DNA from: Bombus terrestris | Taxonomy: Eukaryota; Arthropoda; Insecta; Hymenoptera; Apidae | DNA length: 64,000 nucleotides | Assembly (NCBI RefSeq): GCF_910591885.1 | Contig: NC_063269.1 | Location: 4,774,001-4,838,000, forward strand | Direction: 5' to 3' | Part shown: positions 13,235 through 26,800 of the stretch, in pieces | Layout: every line of letters starts with the position of its first letter | Position numbering within the stretch: the first letter of the stretch is position 1 | Notes under the pieces: generated by a model | Seen by the model: the letters and a program-made list of their open reading frames with translations, nothing else | Databases searched by the model: none | Told to the model about the DNA's origin: nothing | Position numbers and translations under genes: made by a program

Positions 13235-15596
13235 CCCTCCATCCCTCTCGCTCTCTTATTCTTATTCTCGCCGTTACTCTCGCACTTGCTCTCCTACGTT
13301 TTCTCTCGTCCTCTCGTTTTCTCACGTTCGTCGCGCAATTGGAACCGATGAAAAATACGGGTTCTTTTTTTTCACGGCAATCCCGATAACCAAGAATTCG
13401 GGACAAGTTTTTTAATCGATGGTCGCCTAAACAGGCTGGGACAACTTTCTTCGACCTTTCACCGGTTCCTTGGTCTACCCTTCCCTCGTATTTTTCTTCT
13501 GCTTGTTCCGCGGAAACTTTAGATGCCGTTCGCCGCACGCTAATTGAGTCGTAGAGATAGCGTTTTTTTCTCTCCTCTGGTTTTGCCTCTCCTCCTGATC
13601 CGAACAAGATTAGGATCGTCGGATAGCCGGGACCGATCGATCGCTACTTTTCGAAAAGGTTTCGTCCACGTGTCCAAATCGATTAACGTAGCCCCTTGAA
13701 ACGCCGTGCGCCAATTCGAACGTTTTTCCTACTGCGCGCCGCATGATTTACCTTGCTGTCCTCCGTTCGTCTCCTACGCCGATTTCAACGCGTTCCATCG
13801 ACAGGATTTTCTTCGAATCTGGAACGAGACGCGAGCAAATATTTACCTAAGCGAATCGTCGAAACGGTACTCGCGCAGAACCTAACGATTTCTCGTCGCG
13901 CGATTCCGAGGAAATTCTCGGATTTCCGAAGAACCAAGAGAGAGAAGGAGCTTCGCCAGCATCTGGCGCACATTTTCGAAATCTACCGGATTACCTCGTT
14001 AGCCCTGCCTTTCAGGCTCGTACCTAATCGTGAAAGTAACCCGATCTGTTCTACGATCCAATGAATTTGTAATATCTGCGAGCCGTGGCGAGCCGCCGAG
14101 AGAAACGGAATAATGGAAGAGAACATGGAAATGTGCGCGTGTTTCAGCGAACCAGCGTTCTAAATATAGCTGGCGCAAAGAGAAAGAAATTCCGGGATTA
14201 TCGTGCGTACCGGTTGACGTAGAGCGATCGGTTAGAGAGGTAGTTAAGCGAACGATTGCGCAATCGGAACGGCGAGACTGGCGATAAGGCACGCGATAAT
14301 TCCGTACTCGATAACGCGATACCGAATTATTCGACGTATTTCCCGGAATTTCAGTTAACCTTTTCCAACAATTTATTAACGTTAATGCGCCTATCTATTT
14401 GAGCGTGACGTTCACTTTTAACTTGCCCTATGCGTGTACCGGGTGTCGTGAATTCGTTAGTTTATAGTTTATGGTCAAGGTTTGCGAGATTGGAAACGAT
14501 AGCGCGACTAATACCGTTTCGATAGCGCTTGTTGCACAGCGACACAGACATTCGATCCTGATCAAGGTATCGCGTAATCGACCAACCATTTGCCAAATGT
14601 GAATAACGGGCTTCGCTTTTAGGTCACAGTGGTAGTAACGATTCGGAGAAGGAGCAATCGCGAAACCGATCGGAATTATTGTCTCGATCGAATGGTATTC
14701 TCGATCCGGAGAAAGATAAAGTTGTATGTGATGGTTCCGCGCGGGAGAGATAACTACAAAGGGAAATTAACGGAGGGAAGTAGAAAAATCGGTTAAACTA
14801 TAGATCGTTAGGCGAGCGAGCATTTTACTCCGCGCGTAAAGCTCGAACCGAGAGGGTCGGGACACGTGGCGGGTCGCAGACGCAAATATAAGGCAGGCTA
14901 CCCACGTTATTGGAGACGCAGAAAATCGAGGAATGTGCATGTCGGTGCATTATCGCGCAGCCCACAGCCTGCGGCCGAATGCGAGAAACGTAGCGGCCGG
15001 TACGTACTGTTGTACGTGTTGTACGTATTACAAGGGCGTAGCCGCGAAACCGCTCGGGCAGCGGTGATCGTCTTCGCGCGGCCAGACTTATCAGACGACG
15101 AGAACAATACGGTACGCCGATCGTCTCTCCCTCTTCCTTCGAAAGTTCAACGTGGCTGAAGAAACGTCGATTCGAAACGGCGTCTGATTCGCGCGTCAAC
15201 CGCGGCGCGAATCGGCCGCTTTACGATCGAAAGAGAGACGACAGAGAGTTTCGTGGAACGGCGAGTCGATACGAAGGCTACGAATATTGGAAGAGTAGCG
15301 AAGACCGATCCGCGGGCTGCGCGATCGAAAAACCAACAGATCCGGAAAAAAGAAAAGTAACCGCCAACGAAAAAGTGACAGCTCGCATACCAGGCATTTT
15401 TCCGATAACTACTACCCTTTCCCCTCTGGGGAGAGGAACGTGTTCTACGCGCCTGCACGCTCATATACGCATACGTACCTACACTCGTGACTGTCGTGCA
15501 AGAGTTGTTCGACCGGCGCGTACTTTTTATTCTCCACCATCGCCCTCCCGCCTTGCTTCTTTCTCTTACTCTCTCGCCCAGCGACAAGGAGATATC

Positions 15597-15615
15597 GCGC
15601 GCGCGCGCGCGCGCG
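15597..15615. repeat. (CG)n dinucleotide run
   Basis: About nine consecutive CG dinucleotides, a potential Z-DNA former and a sign of weak CpG depletion. A similar run lies at 60,040-60,058. Confidence 0.9.
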
Positions 15616-18600
15616 ACAGAACGAGCCCGCAAGAAAGAAAGGAGGAATGATAAAGGGACCCTGAGAGGAGAGAGGTGTGCAACGAGCGAGAGAAAGAGAA
15701 AGGGGAGAAGGAGAGAAAGGGGAGGAAAATAAGGTAAAAAAAAAAGACAGGCTGCAACCCTTTGTGCGGAATGGCCCTTTCTCTTTCGTTGGCACGAACA
15801 GAGTGTGTCGTATCCCACGTAAGTAAAGCGTACACGGCGAGGAACTCACGAAAGAGAGACACGTAGTACCGTTGCCATAAGCCACGTCCCCGTATAATTG
15901 ACGCGACTTTCTCTCCGTGGAAGCTCGACGATATCGACGAGCCCACCCGGTCGAAGAAGCCGTCTTGCTTCTCGCCATCTCCTCCCTCTCCTTCTATTTG
16001 CCGCGATTTATCGTCGCTATTTCGTTCGCCGATCCGTGTCCACGTCGATGTCGATTCCGATATCGTCCGACGACGAGCACGAAATTGGGCAAATTAAAGG
16101 AAATCGTGGCGACACGCTCGGAACTATCATTCCGCACGGATTAAGAGGTAAATCGCGTGGAATCGTGCGGTTCTCCGACGTTGTCGCGGTCGCAACGATT
16201 AAAATAAATCGACCAGCTCCGGCTGTACGAGGAGACGAGGATTCGAGGGGACAGGGGATCGTCGGTCGAAAGCGGACCGCCTCGTGGAAAATGTCGGTCA
16301 ACGTCGATCACGAGAATCGGAATCGGAATTGACGAGCAACGTCCTCCACGCGATTTTACCGATTCCAGCGGAACTTCATCTGGCCGATCCGAACGCGTCG
16401 CGGTGAATACGACGCGTCGGATTAGACACGTTCTAATTACGTAGCGACGTCTGATAAAACGACGTCGTTGGATGGAAAGAGGGAAATTAAAGTCAAAGCC
16501 GACACCATAGGCTACGGAACGAGACAGAGTGTCGTTACGGAGCTCTCGGTTATCTGGAATTACGGAAGCTTTACAGAGGCTTGGCAGTTGGTCAAGATTT
16601 TATGTATCGACGAGAATGTTTTGGTTAAAAAATGGGCCCGTGCCGGTGCCGCATGGCCATAAGACGGCACGTAAAGTCGGTGGCGTAACCGGTAGCATCG
16701 GCGGTCCTCTTTCAATTAATAACGTGATCATAGGTTGTTAGAGGTTTCTTCGGCAGACAATCTCCACCTCGTCATCTTTTTCTCCCTTATCTCTTTTTCT
16801 CTCGTTATTCTACTTCCACGCACGTCACACCACTTATCTTGCGCCACCTTTTTTTCGCCGTTCTCATCGCCGTTCCTCCGTCTTCCTTCATCTTGCCTTT
16901 CGCTTTTGCCATGCTTCTTTCTTTTCCTTCCGTCCGCCGCCACGCGGACGGATCGCTGCTTCGCCTTTTCTCGTCCTTTTCCACTTCCCCTTTCATTCCC
17001 TCCTCCGCCACCTCCTACCTTCCACTACTGCTCTGTTCGTCGTTCGCTGTTCCTTGCTTCCGTCCCATCCGATTCGATTTGAATTTGGCCAAAGGTGGAG
17101 AACGTTAGTTCTCCGCTATTAGGCGCAGTTCGTTAATTTCCTCTAGTCCACGGCCAAACATCGAACAAATCGCGAACGCGCGATGATCGCTTTATTTATT
17201 CGACGCTCTGGGTGGTTGCAGCAAGAAGATTCAAAGTGTCAAGGGAAACGGAACGTGACGGGATAATTTTTTACTTGCCGCGCCACCTTCCTCACCGACT
17301 CTCTTTTCTCTTTCTTGCATTTTCGTAAAATATGATTATCATTTCCTTCGGGTGGAAACGAATTCTTTTTCATCTTTCCCCGTTCCTCTTGACCTTTTTC
17401 TCTTTCCTTACTCTTTTTAACGTCTCGATCATCGTGACGCGCATTTATCGTTCCGGGGCAACGGTATTCATTACTCTTCGTTTGAGCTGTATTGTAATAT
17501 AATTTTAACGAATTCTGCGAAGCCACGAAATAAAAATATAAATCGGCCGAGGATTTTGAAAAGGATGATCCATCACGACGCTCTGACGGATCTTGCACAA
17601 AGAACACCTGCCTGACCGACGTTTCTCTCTTTTCCCCTCTCTCTCTCTCTCTCTGTCCTCGACGGAGAAACGCCGAGACACAGAGTAGGAGGGAAATAAT
17701 CGTCGCTAAATTAGGATTTGGCGTGTACGTTGGACATTTCTCAAAGAAAAAAAAAGAAAAAAGTAGAAGAAGAAAAGGGATCCTTCGTATATTAACCTGA
17801 CAATAGCGAGATACCTACGTTCGATATACCAGTGAAATAAGCGGAAATCAACGGTGCTCCTAGGATCCGCTGATCACTCCATTTATCACGCTTCCTCCTT
17901 TCACGAAAGCGTTTACAAAAGTATGTGGATCGCATTCTTACTTGCTCCTCGACTTATAATACGCCTGTATCTCCGTAAGATAAACGAGAATGTTTAGCCC
18001 GACATAACGGTACCCGGATATCTTAAAAATCTATATGCATTTCGCTAATTTATCCGGCCAACTGTCTTTACTCGGCGGTCCCGCGGCAACGATCCTATCG
18101 ATGAATGCATCGTGCGCTCGACACAAGAAAATTCGAAACGTACCTATTTACGTATCGGTATATGGATAGCCTAACGAACCTAGCGGTACGTTCGTAATAC
18201 ACGAAAGAGTAGTTGAACGCGACCGTATGCTCCCGATAAACGTTGTTCTATCTAGAGTTGACGCAAAATGTACGTCTCTTGGAACATTGTTGGCGGCGCG
18301 TCTATGTGGGTTAAAAGAGAAACCATAAAAAGAAGAGAAAAGAAGACGAACCACCGATCTGTTCACGGCCATTTTCCGTGACATATTCCTCTTGTAACGG
18401 ACACTTAACCCGCAAGCTGCGGTCTGTACCATCTCGCATGAGGCCACGTCTCCCGGTATAAATTCAATATCTTTTGCCTGTCTTCTTGGCCCATCGAACG
18501 AAAGTCCAGGAGAAGGCCTCTCTCTCTCGTAAGGGATGAACGACGGGGCAGAAAAACAAAGCGAACCTGTTGCAGAAAGCCAGTGACCGCAATAGAAACT

Positions 18601-19390
18601 TCCATGGCTTCTCCTCGCTGGTGTTCGATACCCGGCTCCCTTTTTTTTATTCCTCCCTTCTACGTCCCATCTTTTCCCTTTCTTCTCTACGTACTTTTCT
18701 CCCCCTTTTTGCCAACCTTCTTGTCTTTTCTGTTCGCTCGCTCGCTTTTTCGTTTTAATCGCGTCGTCGAGTTCGATGGGGGAAAAAACGTTGTAGCTCG
18801 TCGTAGCGTCATATGCGCACCTTGGCAAGGTGCATCGATTCTCTACGTTCTCTACGCGGCGATAGTCTCTGGAGGAGGGGAAACGTGACGCGAACCGGGC
18901 ATGACACTTTTACGATCGATCGAGTCCAATTTCCATACTGTAACCGATCCGCTCGTTATCCGGGAAAACTGCTGGGTCGCTGCCGATCGCTGCCGTGACC
19001 ATCGGTAATTCGCGTTTCAACTGCAGTTTCTTTGCCTGCTCGCGTCTACTTGCAGTCTACCGCGTTGAAAACACGTCGCCAAGGGAACCACCGAGAGCAA
19101 CGATAGAGAAAAACTCGACGCTCTCGCGCGTCGTTGAAGAATCGTGAAACGAGCAACAGGTGAAAAATAAATGAGGGAAAAAGAAAGAGGAAAGAGACAG
19201 AAGATCGACTTATTCGTATTTGTGCGTGTGTGCGTGTAACGAACGCTGGTAGGGCTACTTGAATTTCCTAATTTAATATGTTTACTATGTCGACCTGTCC
19301 CGACATAAATTAGTATGTTTATCACGGAGCAGAGAGTGTCGCGACAGAATTTAACGTCACCACTCGCGAGTTAATCGTACGGTAACTCGA

Positions 19391-19480
19391 TATATCTTGA
19401 ATCTTGTATACATATATAGATATATACTCTTAGATATATATACATCTATATATATCTATATAATATTCGTATATATAAAC
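19391..19480. repeat. AT-rich (TA)n / (TCTATA)n island
   Basis: A roughly 90-bp run of TATATA and TCTATA units inside otherwise GC-balanced sequence; simple-repeat island with no coding signal. Confidence 0.85.
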
Positions 19481-20491
19481 ATATACGTAGAGTTGAACGG
19501 GTTTCGCGTAGAATTCCTTTCACGATGGCTCGCAGTATGCGAAAAGCTGGCGCGATCGCCCGCGCGCCGTATGCCAACTAACATATCACTCGTAATAAAG
19601 ATACATACTTACAACACGGACCAAGTGTGTAACTGGTTGCGCGGACGGTTACATAAGAGAAGCAGCCGCGATCTGGAGCCGTCCGTGCATAAAGAATGCT
19701 CATTAATACGCGTTACGTTGTTGTCCGCCGATCATCGTTGTATTTTATTACGCTCGTGCCCCGGCCACGGCCGGCTTAATTTCACCGTCGGAAAATTACG
19801 AGCGAAAATCTTAGCCTCGCGTGAAATATTAACGACGCAAGATCAAGGACGGGAATACCGGTGATTACGTTTAATAGCGTTTATCGGAATTGCAAGTGCT
19901 TTTTAACTTTTCCCCCGGCGATTATCGCTCGCAACTTGTCCGATGAGGTCGAACGGTGACAAAGCTCGCTGTTACGCGGTGGCAACCGGCTCTCACGCGA
20001 GCTCGCATCGTTTTAATTAAACATCGGTAGGCGAGGGCGAGTGCCGTTGCTCGTTATTTTAGAGCGCGGCGATTCTTTTTCGATTGGCTTGGAACGCGAC
20101 ACCAGCGAGACTTTTGTCCGTCCGATCGGTGAATTCCCTCCGAGATATTTCCCGTTTCTTTGACCGATTATTTATGGAACGTCACTCGTTAATTTATGTT
20201 TACTCGTCTGCTTACCGGCCGCGGCACACTCGACCGCTGTCTTTTTTCGGATTATTTTTCCACCATATTTCATATGGCACTGCGCGCTCTACAACGGGGC
20301 GCGTTTGCATTCGGCGCGACAGAAAGTTATAAATGATCGAAAGACAACTTAACTCGAACGTAAGCGCGAGTATTCATCGGCGAGGCTGCTTTGACGTAGA
20401 CATATCTACGGCGAAGTCAAGCCCGTCCACGGACGGACCGTTCGGTGTCGTGCCACTCGAGAGAAAACAAAGCTATTAGTCGTAAGAACCG

Positions 20492-20514
20492 TAGATATAT
20501 ATCTTATTGTCTCC
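20492..20514 (+). repeat. 23-bp near-identical repeat, copy 1
   Basis: The segment beginning TAGATATATATCTTATTGTC recurs at 21,036-21,058 with one mismatch (CTCC versus CCCC at the end). The flanks are not similar. It could be chance in an AT-rich motif or a dispersed-element fragment. Confidence 0.6.
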
Positions 20515-21035
20515 AGCCGCTAGACGGAATTACAGCCTACCCTTTAACTTACCCGTACCCTATGGGAATTCATTCGAAGAAGCGTTATTAACCGAACGGA
20601 GAAGTCTCGCGGCTTGTGCCACTCGTATAGGGACATCGTTCGCTAAACAACCACGAACCCTATACACGAGAAACTCGCCGGTTAAACAATCTTCTTCTCC
20701 TTCTGTGATTCCGATCGTATCCTTCGGCGTTAAAACTGTTACGACGTTGAATTTCTTCGAGTTAAAAAAACGAGGAAAAATTGGATGGTCTGTTGTCAAA
20801 AGAGACGAAAAAAGAAAAGAAAAGAAGAGGAAAGAAACGCCGCGCTGGTCGCGATAAAATTCGACGCACAAGGACCCGAATCTCGGCCGATAAAAATAGA
20901 GGAGCGGATGCAAACGATCGAGCTAATGCACCTCCATTTACTAAATATCTCTATCCCGTCAGACTATCGCGATGCGGACCGAAAGAAAAAAGGTAAAAAA
21001 GAAGAAACATAGGACAGCACGGGGGGAATTATTAA

Positions 21036-21058
21036 TAGATATATATCTTATTGTCCCC
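21036..21058 (+). repeat. 23-bp near-identical repeat, copy 2
   Basis: Second copy of the motif at 20,492-20,514, 544 bp downstream in the same orientation. Confidence 0.6.
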
Positions 21059-21136
21059 GATGGGTATACAGAATTCCGTGAGTTTCCAATCCACCTTCGT
21101 TCCTAGCCTCGTCGTTCTCCTCTTGCTCGTACGTTC

Positions 21137-21159
21137 ATCGTCGTCGTCGTCGTCGTCGT
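21137..21159. repeat. (TCG)n microsatellite
   Basis: Seven or eight TCG units. A related purine-strand GAC/GAT tract follows at about 21,461-21,503 and an AAG tract at about 21,578-21,603. Confidence 0.9.
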
Positions 21160-23888
21160 TACCGTCGTGGTCTATGGGGGCCCCCACGAAGATACGTTAT
21201 TAATCGGCCGATGTCAGTGGTTCGACCCCTCATAGAGAACCCATAGGACCCCGTTCGGTAAAAGGGACAACGAGGTAGAGAGGTAGAGAAGAGAGAACCG
21301 TGAGCGCTTGGTATCGGCTCGAAGCCGAACAAAGAGAGGCGATAGAGAGACTCGCACGGAGCACCGGCCTGAGAAAAGACAGAAGCGTGCGAGGAAGAAA
21401 AAGGGAGAGCGAGAGTAGCCAGAAACGAAGAAAGAAAGAAAGAAAGAAAGGAGAGACAGAGACGACGATGACGACGACGGCGACGACGACGATGACGACG
21501 ATCAGGAGAAGGACAAACGTCGAAGAAGTAGAAGAAGACGAAAAGAAGAAGGAGAATAAGGAGGAGAAGGAAGAAAAGAAGAAGAAGAAGAAGAAGAAGA
21601 AGATGAGAGGAGAGGAGGCGTGGGGCAGGGCAGGGTGAAGGGGGCAACAGAAGAATGGGACTCACTTCGTGCATGACCCAAAGAAACCCCCGCTGAGCGA
21701 CTCGATCCGATCCGCTGATCCCCGACCGCGCTGACGCAGATACCATCTTTCCTTGCACTCCGAATGCTCTCCGGGCGTTTCTTACCGCCCATATACCTCA
21801 TCCCTCTCTCCTCTCGGCCGCGACCAGCAAAGAAGGAATATTCTATCCGAGACAGCTATATGACCGCACTGATTTGTCTGCTTATTGTTGCCGTTCGCGT
21901 ATCCTTGTTTTCCGATCGTGACGATGACGCGACCATCCACGGATATTGTTTCTACGAACGTCGCGAGATTCCACTTCCTTGCATCGATCCCCTTAACGAG
22001 CCAATAGACAGAGGTCGGGACGAGTCGAGAAATACCTAAGCAACCGGCTTGCCGACACTCTCGCGATCCGAGCAAAACTCGATCCATGAAAACTCGAAAC
22101 TTTAACCGATGCCTTTGACCGTTCGTCTGATCTTCTCGTCGACGATCATCCTAAATAGAAAGGTTTCGCAAAGCGATCGAGAAATTTGGAATTTTCTTTG
22201 ACTTCGAAGTTCCTTATCGATCGTCCACCGAGTCGATACCTACGAATTTCGTGGGTAATTTCTTCCTCTTCAAGATTATCGAAACGCTACCGGATTTAAC
22301 GCTGTACACGATAACCTATCTAAAAGATCGTGCGAACTATGCCTTAGGACAGGCTTCGGCCGTTTAGCCTAAAGCTGTGGATAGGTAGAAACGTAATTAG
22401 CGACACCGCTGCGGCCTGCTGGAGTCTCATGCTGTCTCGGAGGTAGCCGCTGTTCCAAGGGATTTTGCATAAATTTAGCGTTTTCGTGTTCCTGCGTATT
22501 CACGTCGAACACAGCCACCATTAGAAACGGTGGATGGAAGAATATCGGTATTTTCGATCTGTGCCAATAAGCGACGCGAAACTTCGATGTCGTCTCACCT
22601 TTGAATTTTAATGACAAACGGACACACAGCCTGGCCGGTCGTAACGATTAATTGTATTCGTGTTCGAGCTACTTAAAGGAGGCAGCTACAAGATCCGGCA
22701 CTGGAAAATAATTAAAAAGTCAAATTTATTCATACGCGTGTCACGCTGAAATCGGCCGTTTAAACGTTGCGAGAGCCAGCGACCGACTATTGTTTCGTCA
22801 TCTCGAAATACGTACGTTCTGGCACGCCTAAACATTTTAGGCCAATAATCGATGGCACGCACTTTGTCAATGACGGCCGAACTCCGACTAATTACCAGGA
22901 AGATCGATGCGTTCCAGCCAGGGATTACATAAGCTTGAAAGATCATCTACGTGCTTCCATATTTAGTATTCTTCGACGTAGCAAGATCGCGTCTGTTATG
23001 AAGAAATCGATCGCCAACGGAATGAGAAAATAGATGTACACGTCGTCGTTTCTTCGTCGAGTTTCGTCTTTCGTGGTTCTTCGATTTCGTTTGTAAAACG
23101 AAAATTCCAATACGAAACGAAAAAGAGATAACAAAAAAGAAAGTTCTAACGTCTCGGTAGCGATTTTCTATGCCACGCGCAACGCGATCCGATTACGTTC
23201 AAAGTTTCTAGCGTAGAATATAAAGTTTCGTACGGTTACTCGAATAAATCTTTCCACGGCCGCAAGACCGACCACCGTTCGTTCCTCGATCGAAAAGATG
23301 TTACCATCGCTAGCGCGATGCTTTTCCAATAGTACCATCGTTGTTCCTTCGAGCATCGAGTCGTTTCGATACACTGGCTTCTGGTAGTCACATAAACCTT
23401 GGCCGCTGACGTGACTGAGAATTTAATGAAATGAGACATGCACAAGTTGGATCGAAAAACTAACTTTCTCACGATTCTTCGCATGCATACCGTGACTCCG
23501 CCGCAACAACGGCTCGTAGATTTATATTGATTGCACATAATTATATCCTGGCGACTGACAAAACTTCCAGACAATCTCTCTCCCTCTCTCTCTCTCACTT
23601 TTATCTTTGTACTTTTTTCGATTTATCGTTAACACGCGAGGAATCGCATCCAAGACACTATTAATTAGAAACTCTTAATTGTTTGGCGCTCGGTACCGAC
23701 GACGCGTAACTTCTTTTCAATATCGTTCCGTAATTAATTAACCGACCGATGATCGAATAAAAATAATGCTCGACAAGCGGAGCTGCGAACGACTTTTAAC
23801 CCGAAATCATACGCTTCTCTATTGCTTACCAGACACAGCGTGTAATTACGAGCAATTCTTAGGATCGAACAAAAATTTTTAATTACAG

Positions 23889-26800
23889 GTTCGCGTGACG
23901 GTTCTAGACAAGAATGACGTGGCACCGACCTGGGGAACCGGCACCTGGAAATTCAAAATCTCCGAGGAGGCGCCGCCTAACACCGTTGTCACGGTCCTGA
24001 AAGCGTACGATCCGGATACGATCGGAACCTTGACTTACACCCTGGTACCGAATCATCGGCCCGATCCAGGTCCTGGCACCGCTCTTGGTTTCTACCCGGC
24101 CAGCCAACACGAGCTCCAAGACGAAAGCCAATGTCAGTTCAGACTTCATCCGACCACGGGACAACTGACACTCGCCGAGGCTCTCGACAGAGAGACCAGA
24201 GAAAAGTATGTCCTGAAAGTTCGAGCCGATGATGGATTGCAACACACAGACATCGCGTTAACCATTCAGGTACGTTTCGTTTCCATATATCATCCCCTTG
24301 ACTCGACATAATTTTTTATCCAGCGATCGTGCTTCTAATTAGAAACCTTTGCCGGATTTTTTGATGCAATTACTCATGGGGCTCGGTTAAATCGAAGCGT
24401 CGCGTCGTGTCCTTCCAACGATTAACGATTTGGTCCGATACGAAAAGTTACGAAAAGTTGATCGGAAATGAAACGAGGACGATGAGCGTTCGTTTGAAAG
24501 AACAAAAAAAAAAAAAGGAGGAAGCAAAGACAGGAGATAAAGAAAAAGGACGAGGTAAGAAGAGAAGGAGCGCGCACGAGGAAGGGATCCGGTCGCGTAT
24601 CGATGGAGTCCTCCATCGAGTCCCGTTGCACGCTGATTATTATCCTGCAATTATACGGGGATGCTACTGTTACCTTGATCATTGTGCGACCCACTGTCCC
24701 GTTATTCAACCACTATTCATCATTACGGGATCAATCGGCGTGATTCGCGATATATCGATGCTGAGAAAGAGACGCGCCTATTGCTCGAAATGACATTATC
24801 GTACAGGATGGGACATCGCGTACCGCGAAGAGACGGAAACGACGAGAATACGGGAGATTCGGTGAAACCGATGAAAATTTCCAAATTCCTTGCGACCTAT
24901 CGGTCGACGGTAGCAACCAGTTTGATACTCGGGATCGATCGAGAAGAGAAAGCAGATTACGCGCTGGTACTCAAGGGCGAAGACTCGATTTCTCGAAGCC
25001 CGTGGAATCGCTCGGTTTCCGTGCGTTTCGTCTTATAATTCATTACGGTGGCCAAGCAAAACGATTGGCGGCGATAAAAAAGGCGAAGAAGGGCAACCGG
25101 GATGTTTAACGAAGATGGAAAGAAGATGGTGGTGGTAGCGAGAAGGAGTTGGCCACAGGCCAGCCAAGGATCCCTCGGAGACAATCGCAAAAATTATCCT
25201 TATGACGTGCAATGGCTGGAATTCTTTTAAGGTTCTCGCTGCCCGCCGTCCGCTATTCTATCCGGGTCTCTTAAAGGCAAAAGGAATGCCAGTCCCGATC
25301 ATAGCTCGGCTCTTTGGGGCTCCATGAAAGAGGCCCGCTGCCGACAGTTGCGGAATCTGCCTCTTCTGGCCCCTTATATCCTCTCTCCTCTTCTCCTCGC
25401 TCGACCTCGCACAAGAGTTTCTCTCCTTCGACCTCCTCCCTTCGCCCCGTCTTCTTCCATCTTCCCTCCTTCTCTCTTTTCCCTCCCGTCTCCTTCGCCG
25501 TCGCTTCTTCCCTTTCGCCCTCGTCTTCCCTCCTCTTCCCTCTTCCTCTCTTCGTATCCATCTTCCTTTCCTTCCTCTTCCTCCTTCCACCGTTGGTCAC
25601 CGCGGTCTCTACTCTGCTCTCGGTTCTCCCCTCGTCATCCAACGTGTCTCGGGGTAACCGTCACTTTTTGCAAACGTCTCCGAACCCTCCTTAATCAAAC
25701 CGTGCCCACCTCCGCTTGATTCCTTTATACCGCCACCGCGTGTCGATCCTTCTCGACGCTGGAAACCTATTCACCGGGCTCGCACCCTGACTTCCGACCG
25801 GGATCGAGATCATCCTCTCGAGCCGTCCTATTCGAACAGAATTATTCGCGGCGAGAACGAGGCGCGACTTCCACTACGGAGGGCTGTTAGCGCGAAAAAT
25901 TCCAACCATCCTGCGATTCTCCTCGTTCTACCTTCGAACATCGAACTCGTTTCGCGGACCAGCAAGATACGATTGCAAGTTGTGTACAGTTTGGTCGTTG
26001 CAGATCCAGCACACTTACGTTACGCTTTCTTACGTTACGCGCCAAACGCTTGTCCGATTCTAAAACGAAACCATCCGCCGATATATTATAAGCTAACGTT
26101 CGCCGTTTGATCGCGCTACGCTATCGACGAATCGAGCCTCCGTAGAATCTCCCTCTGGAAAAACATTCTTGAAATTCCTCGCGGAGCCCGTTCCACGATT
26201 CATCGCCACTGTAAAAACAACAGGAAACTTTCTTCGAAGCGCAAACCGGCGGCGGTTCGAAGGTGAACCGAGCTCCGCGAGCACGACCGCTTGTCTCGAG
26301 CTTTGATTGAAATATGTTTATTCAGGAACGACGTCGAGTACAATCGAAAGAGAACAGGAAGCGTTAGCTCCGATTCTGAATTGTTTATCCTGACCCGTTA
26401 CCTTTCTTCTTCTCTTGATCGGGCAGCCGGCAGCTCTTCCAACAGCATGAATCGAGTATGATCAAGAATAACATCGATTATTCTTTCCTACCTTTACGCG
26501 CACCTACTTCGACTACCTACTAAAAATATATGGAACGGGTGTCTCTCATCAGGAGCCTAAAAAAATCGATTCTTCTATCCTGTTCCGATGTAACTCGACG
26601 TTAACACCGTGGAACAGGTGCCCGAGGATTTTGTGAAACGAGCCAACGAAACCAGAGTGTCGTTCGATTTTACAGGTGACCGACACCAACGACAATGCAC
26701 CGACGTTCCAGAGCACGGCGTATTCGTTCGACGTGCCGGAGAACGTGCCAAGGGGCAGCCGAATAGGTCAGGTCGTCGCCACTGACGCAGACGCCAACGG

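Larger units (their letters stand above)
1..23888 (+). other. Very long intron of fat (5' part of gene lies upstream)
   Basis: No cadherin, EGF, LamG or other recognisable coding segment was found on either strand here. Open frames are long only where simple repeats or CpG-rich sequence suppress stops, and they overlap in several frames at once. The first coding exon downstream begins mid-cadherin-repeat after a clean acceptor (tttttaattacag), so the transcript must come from upstream and this stretch is intronic, at least 23.9 kb. It carries GA/CT, GAA/TTC, CG and AT microsatellites (listed separately), a cluster of GGCC palindromes near 9.56-9.61 kb and two small diverged duplications. Independent promoters, enhancers or a nested non-coding RNA cannot be excluded. 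That it is one single intron is inference. Confidence 0.7.

Noticed and set aside
12566..13351. 261-residue + strand open frame
   Set aside because: It runs through GAA, CAG and CT tracts, other frames are open over the same span, and there is no domain or splice context; compositional artefact.
15147..15978. Long - strand open frames (177-223 residues)
   Set aside because: Overlapping in several frames, rich in Arg/Ser/Leu from CpG and CT sequence, no recognisable domain.
22767..23033. 88-residue + strand open frame (MREPATDYCFVIS...)
   Set aside because: It looks somewhat protein-like, but it has no splice sites, no partner exons and an overlapping opposite-strand frame; not enough support.
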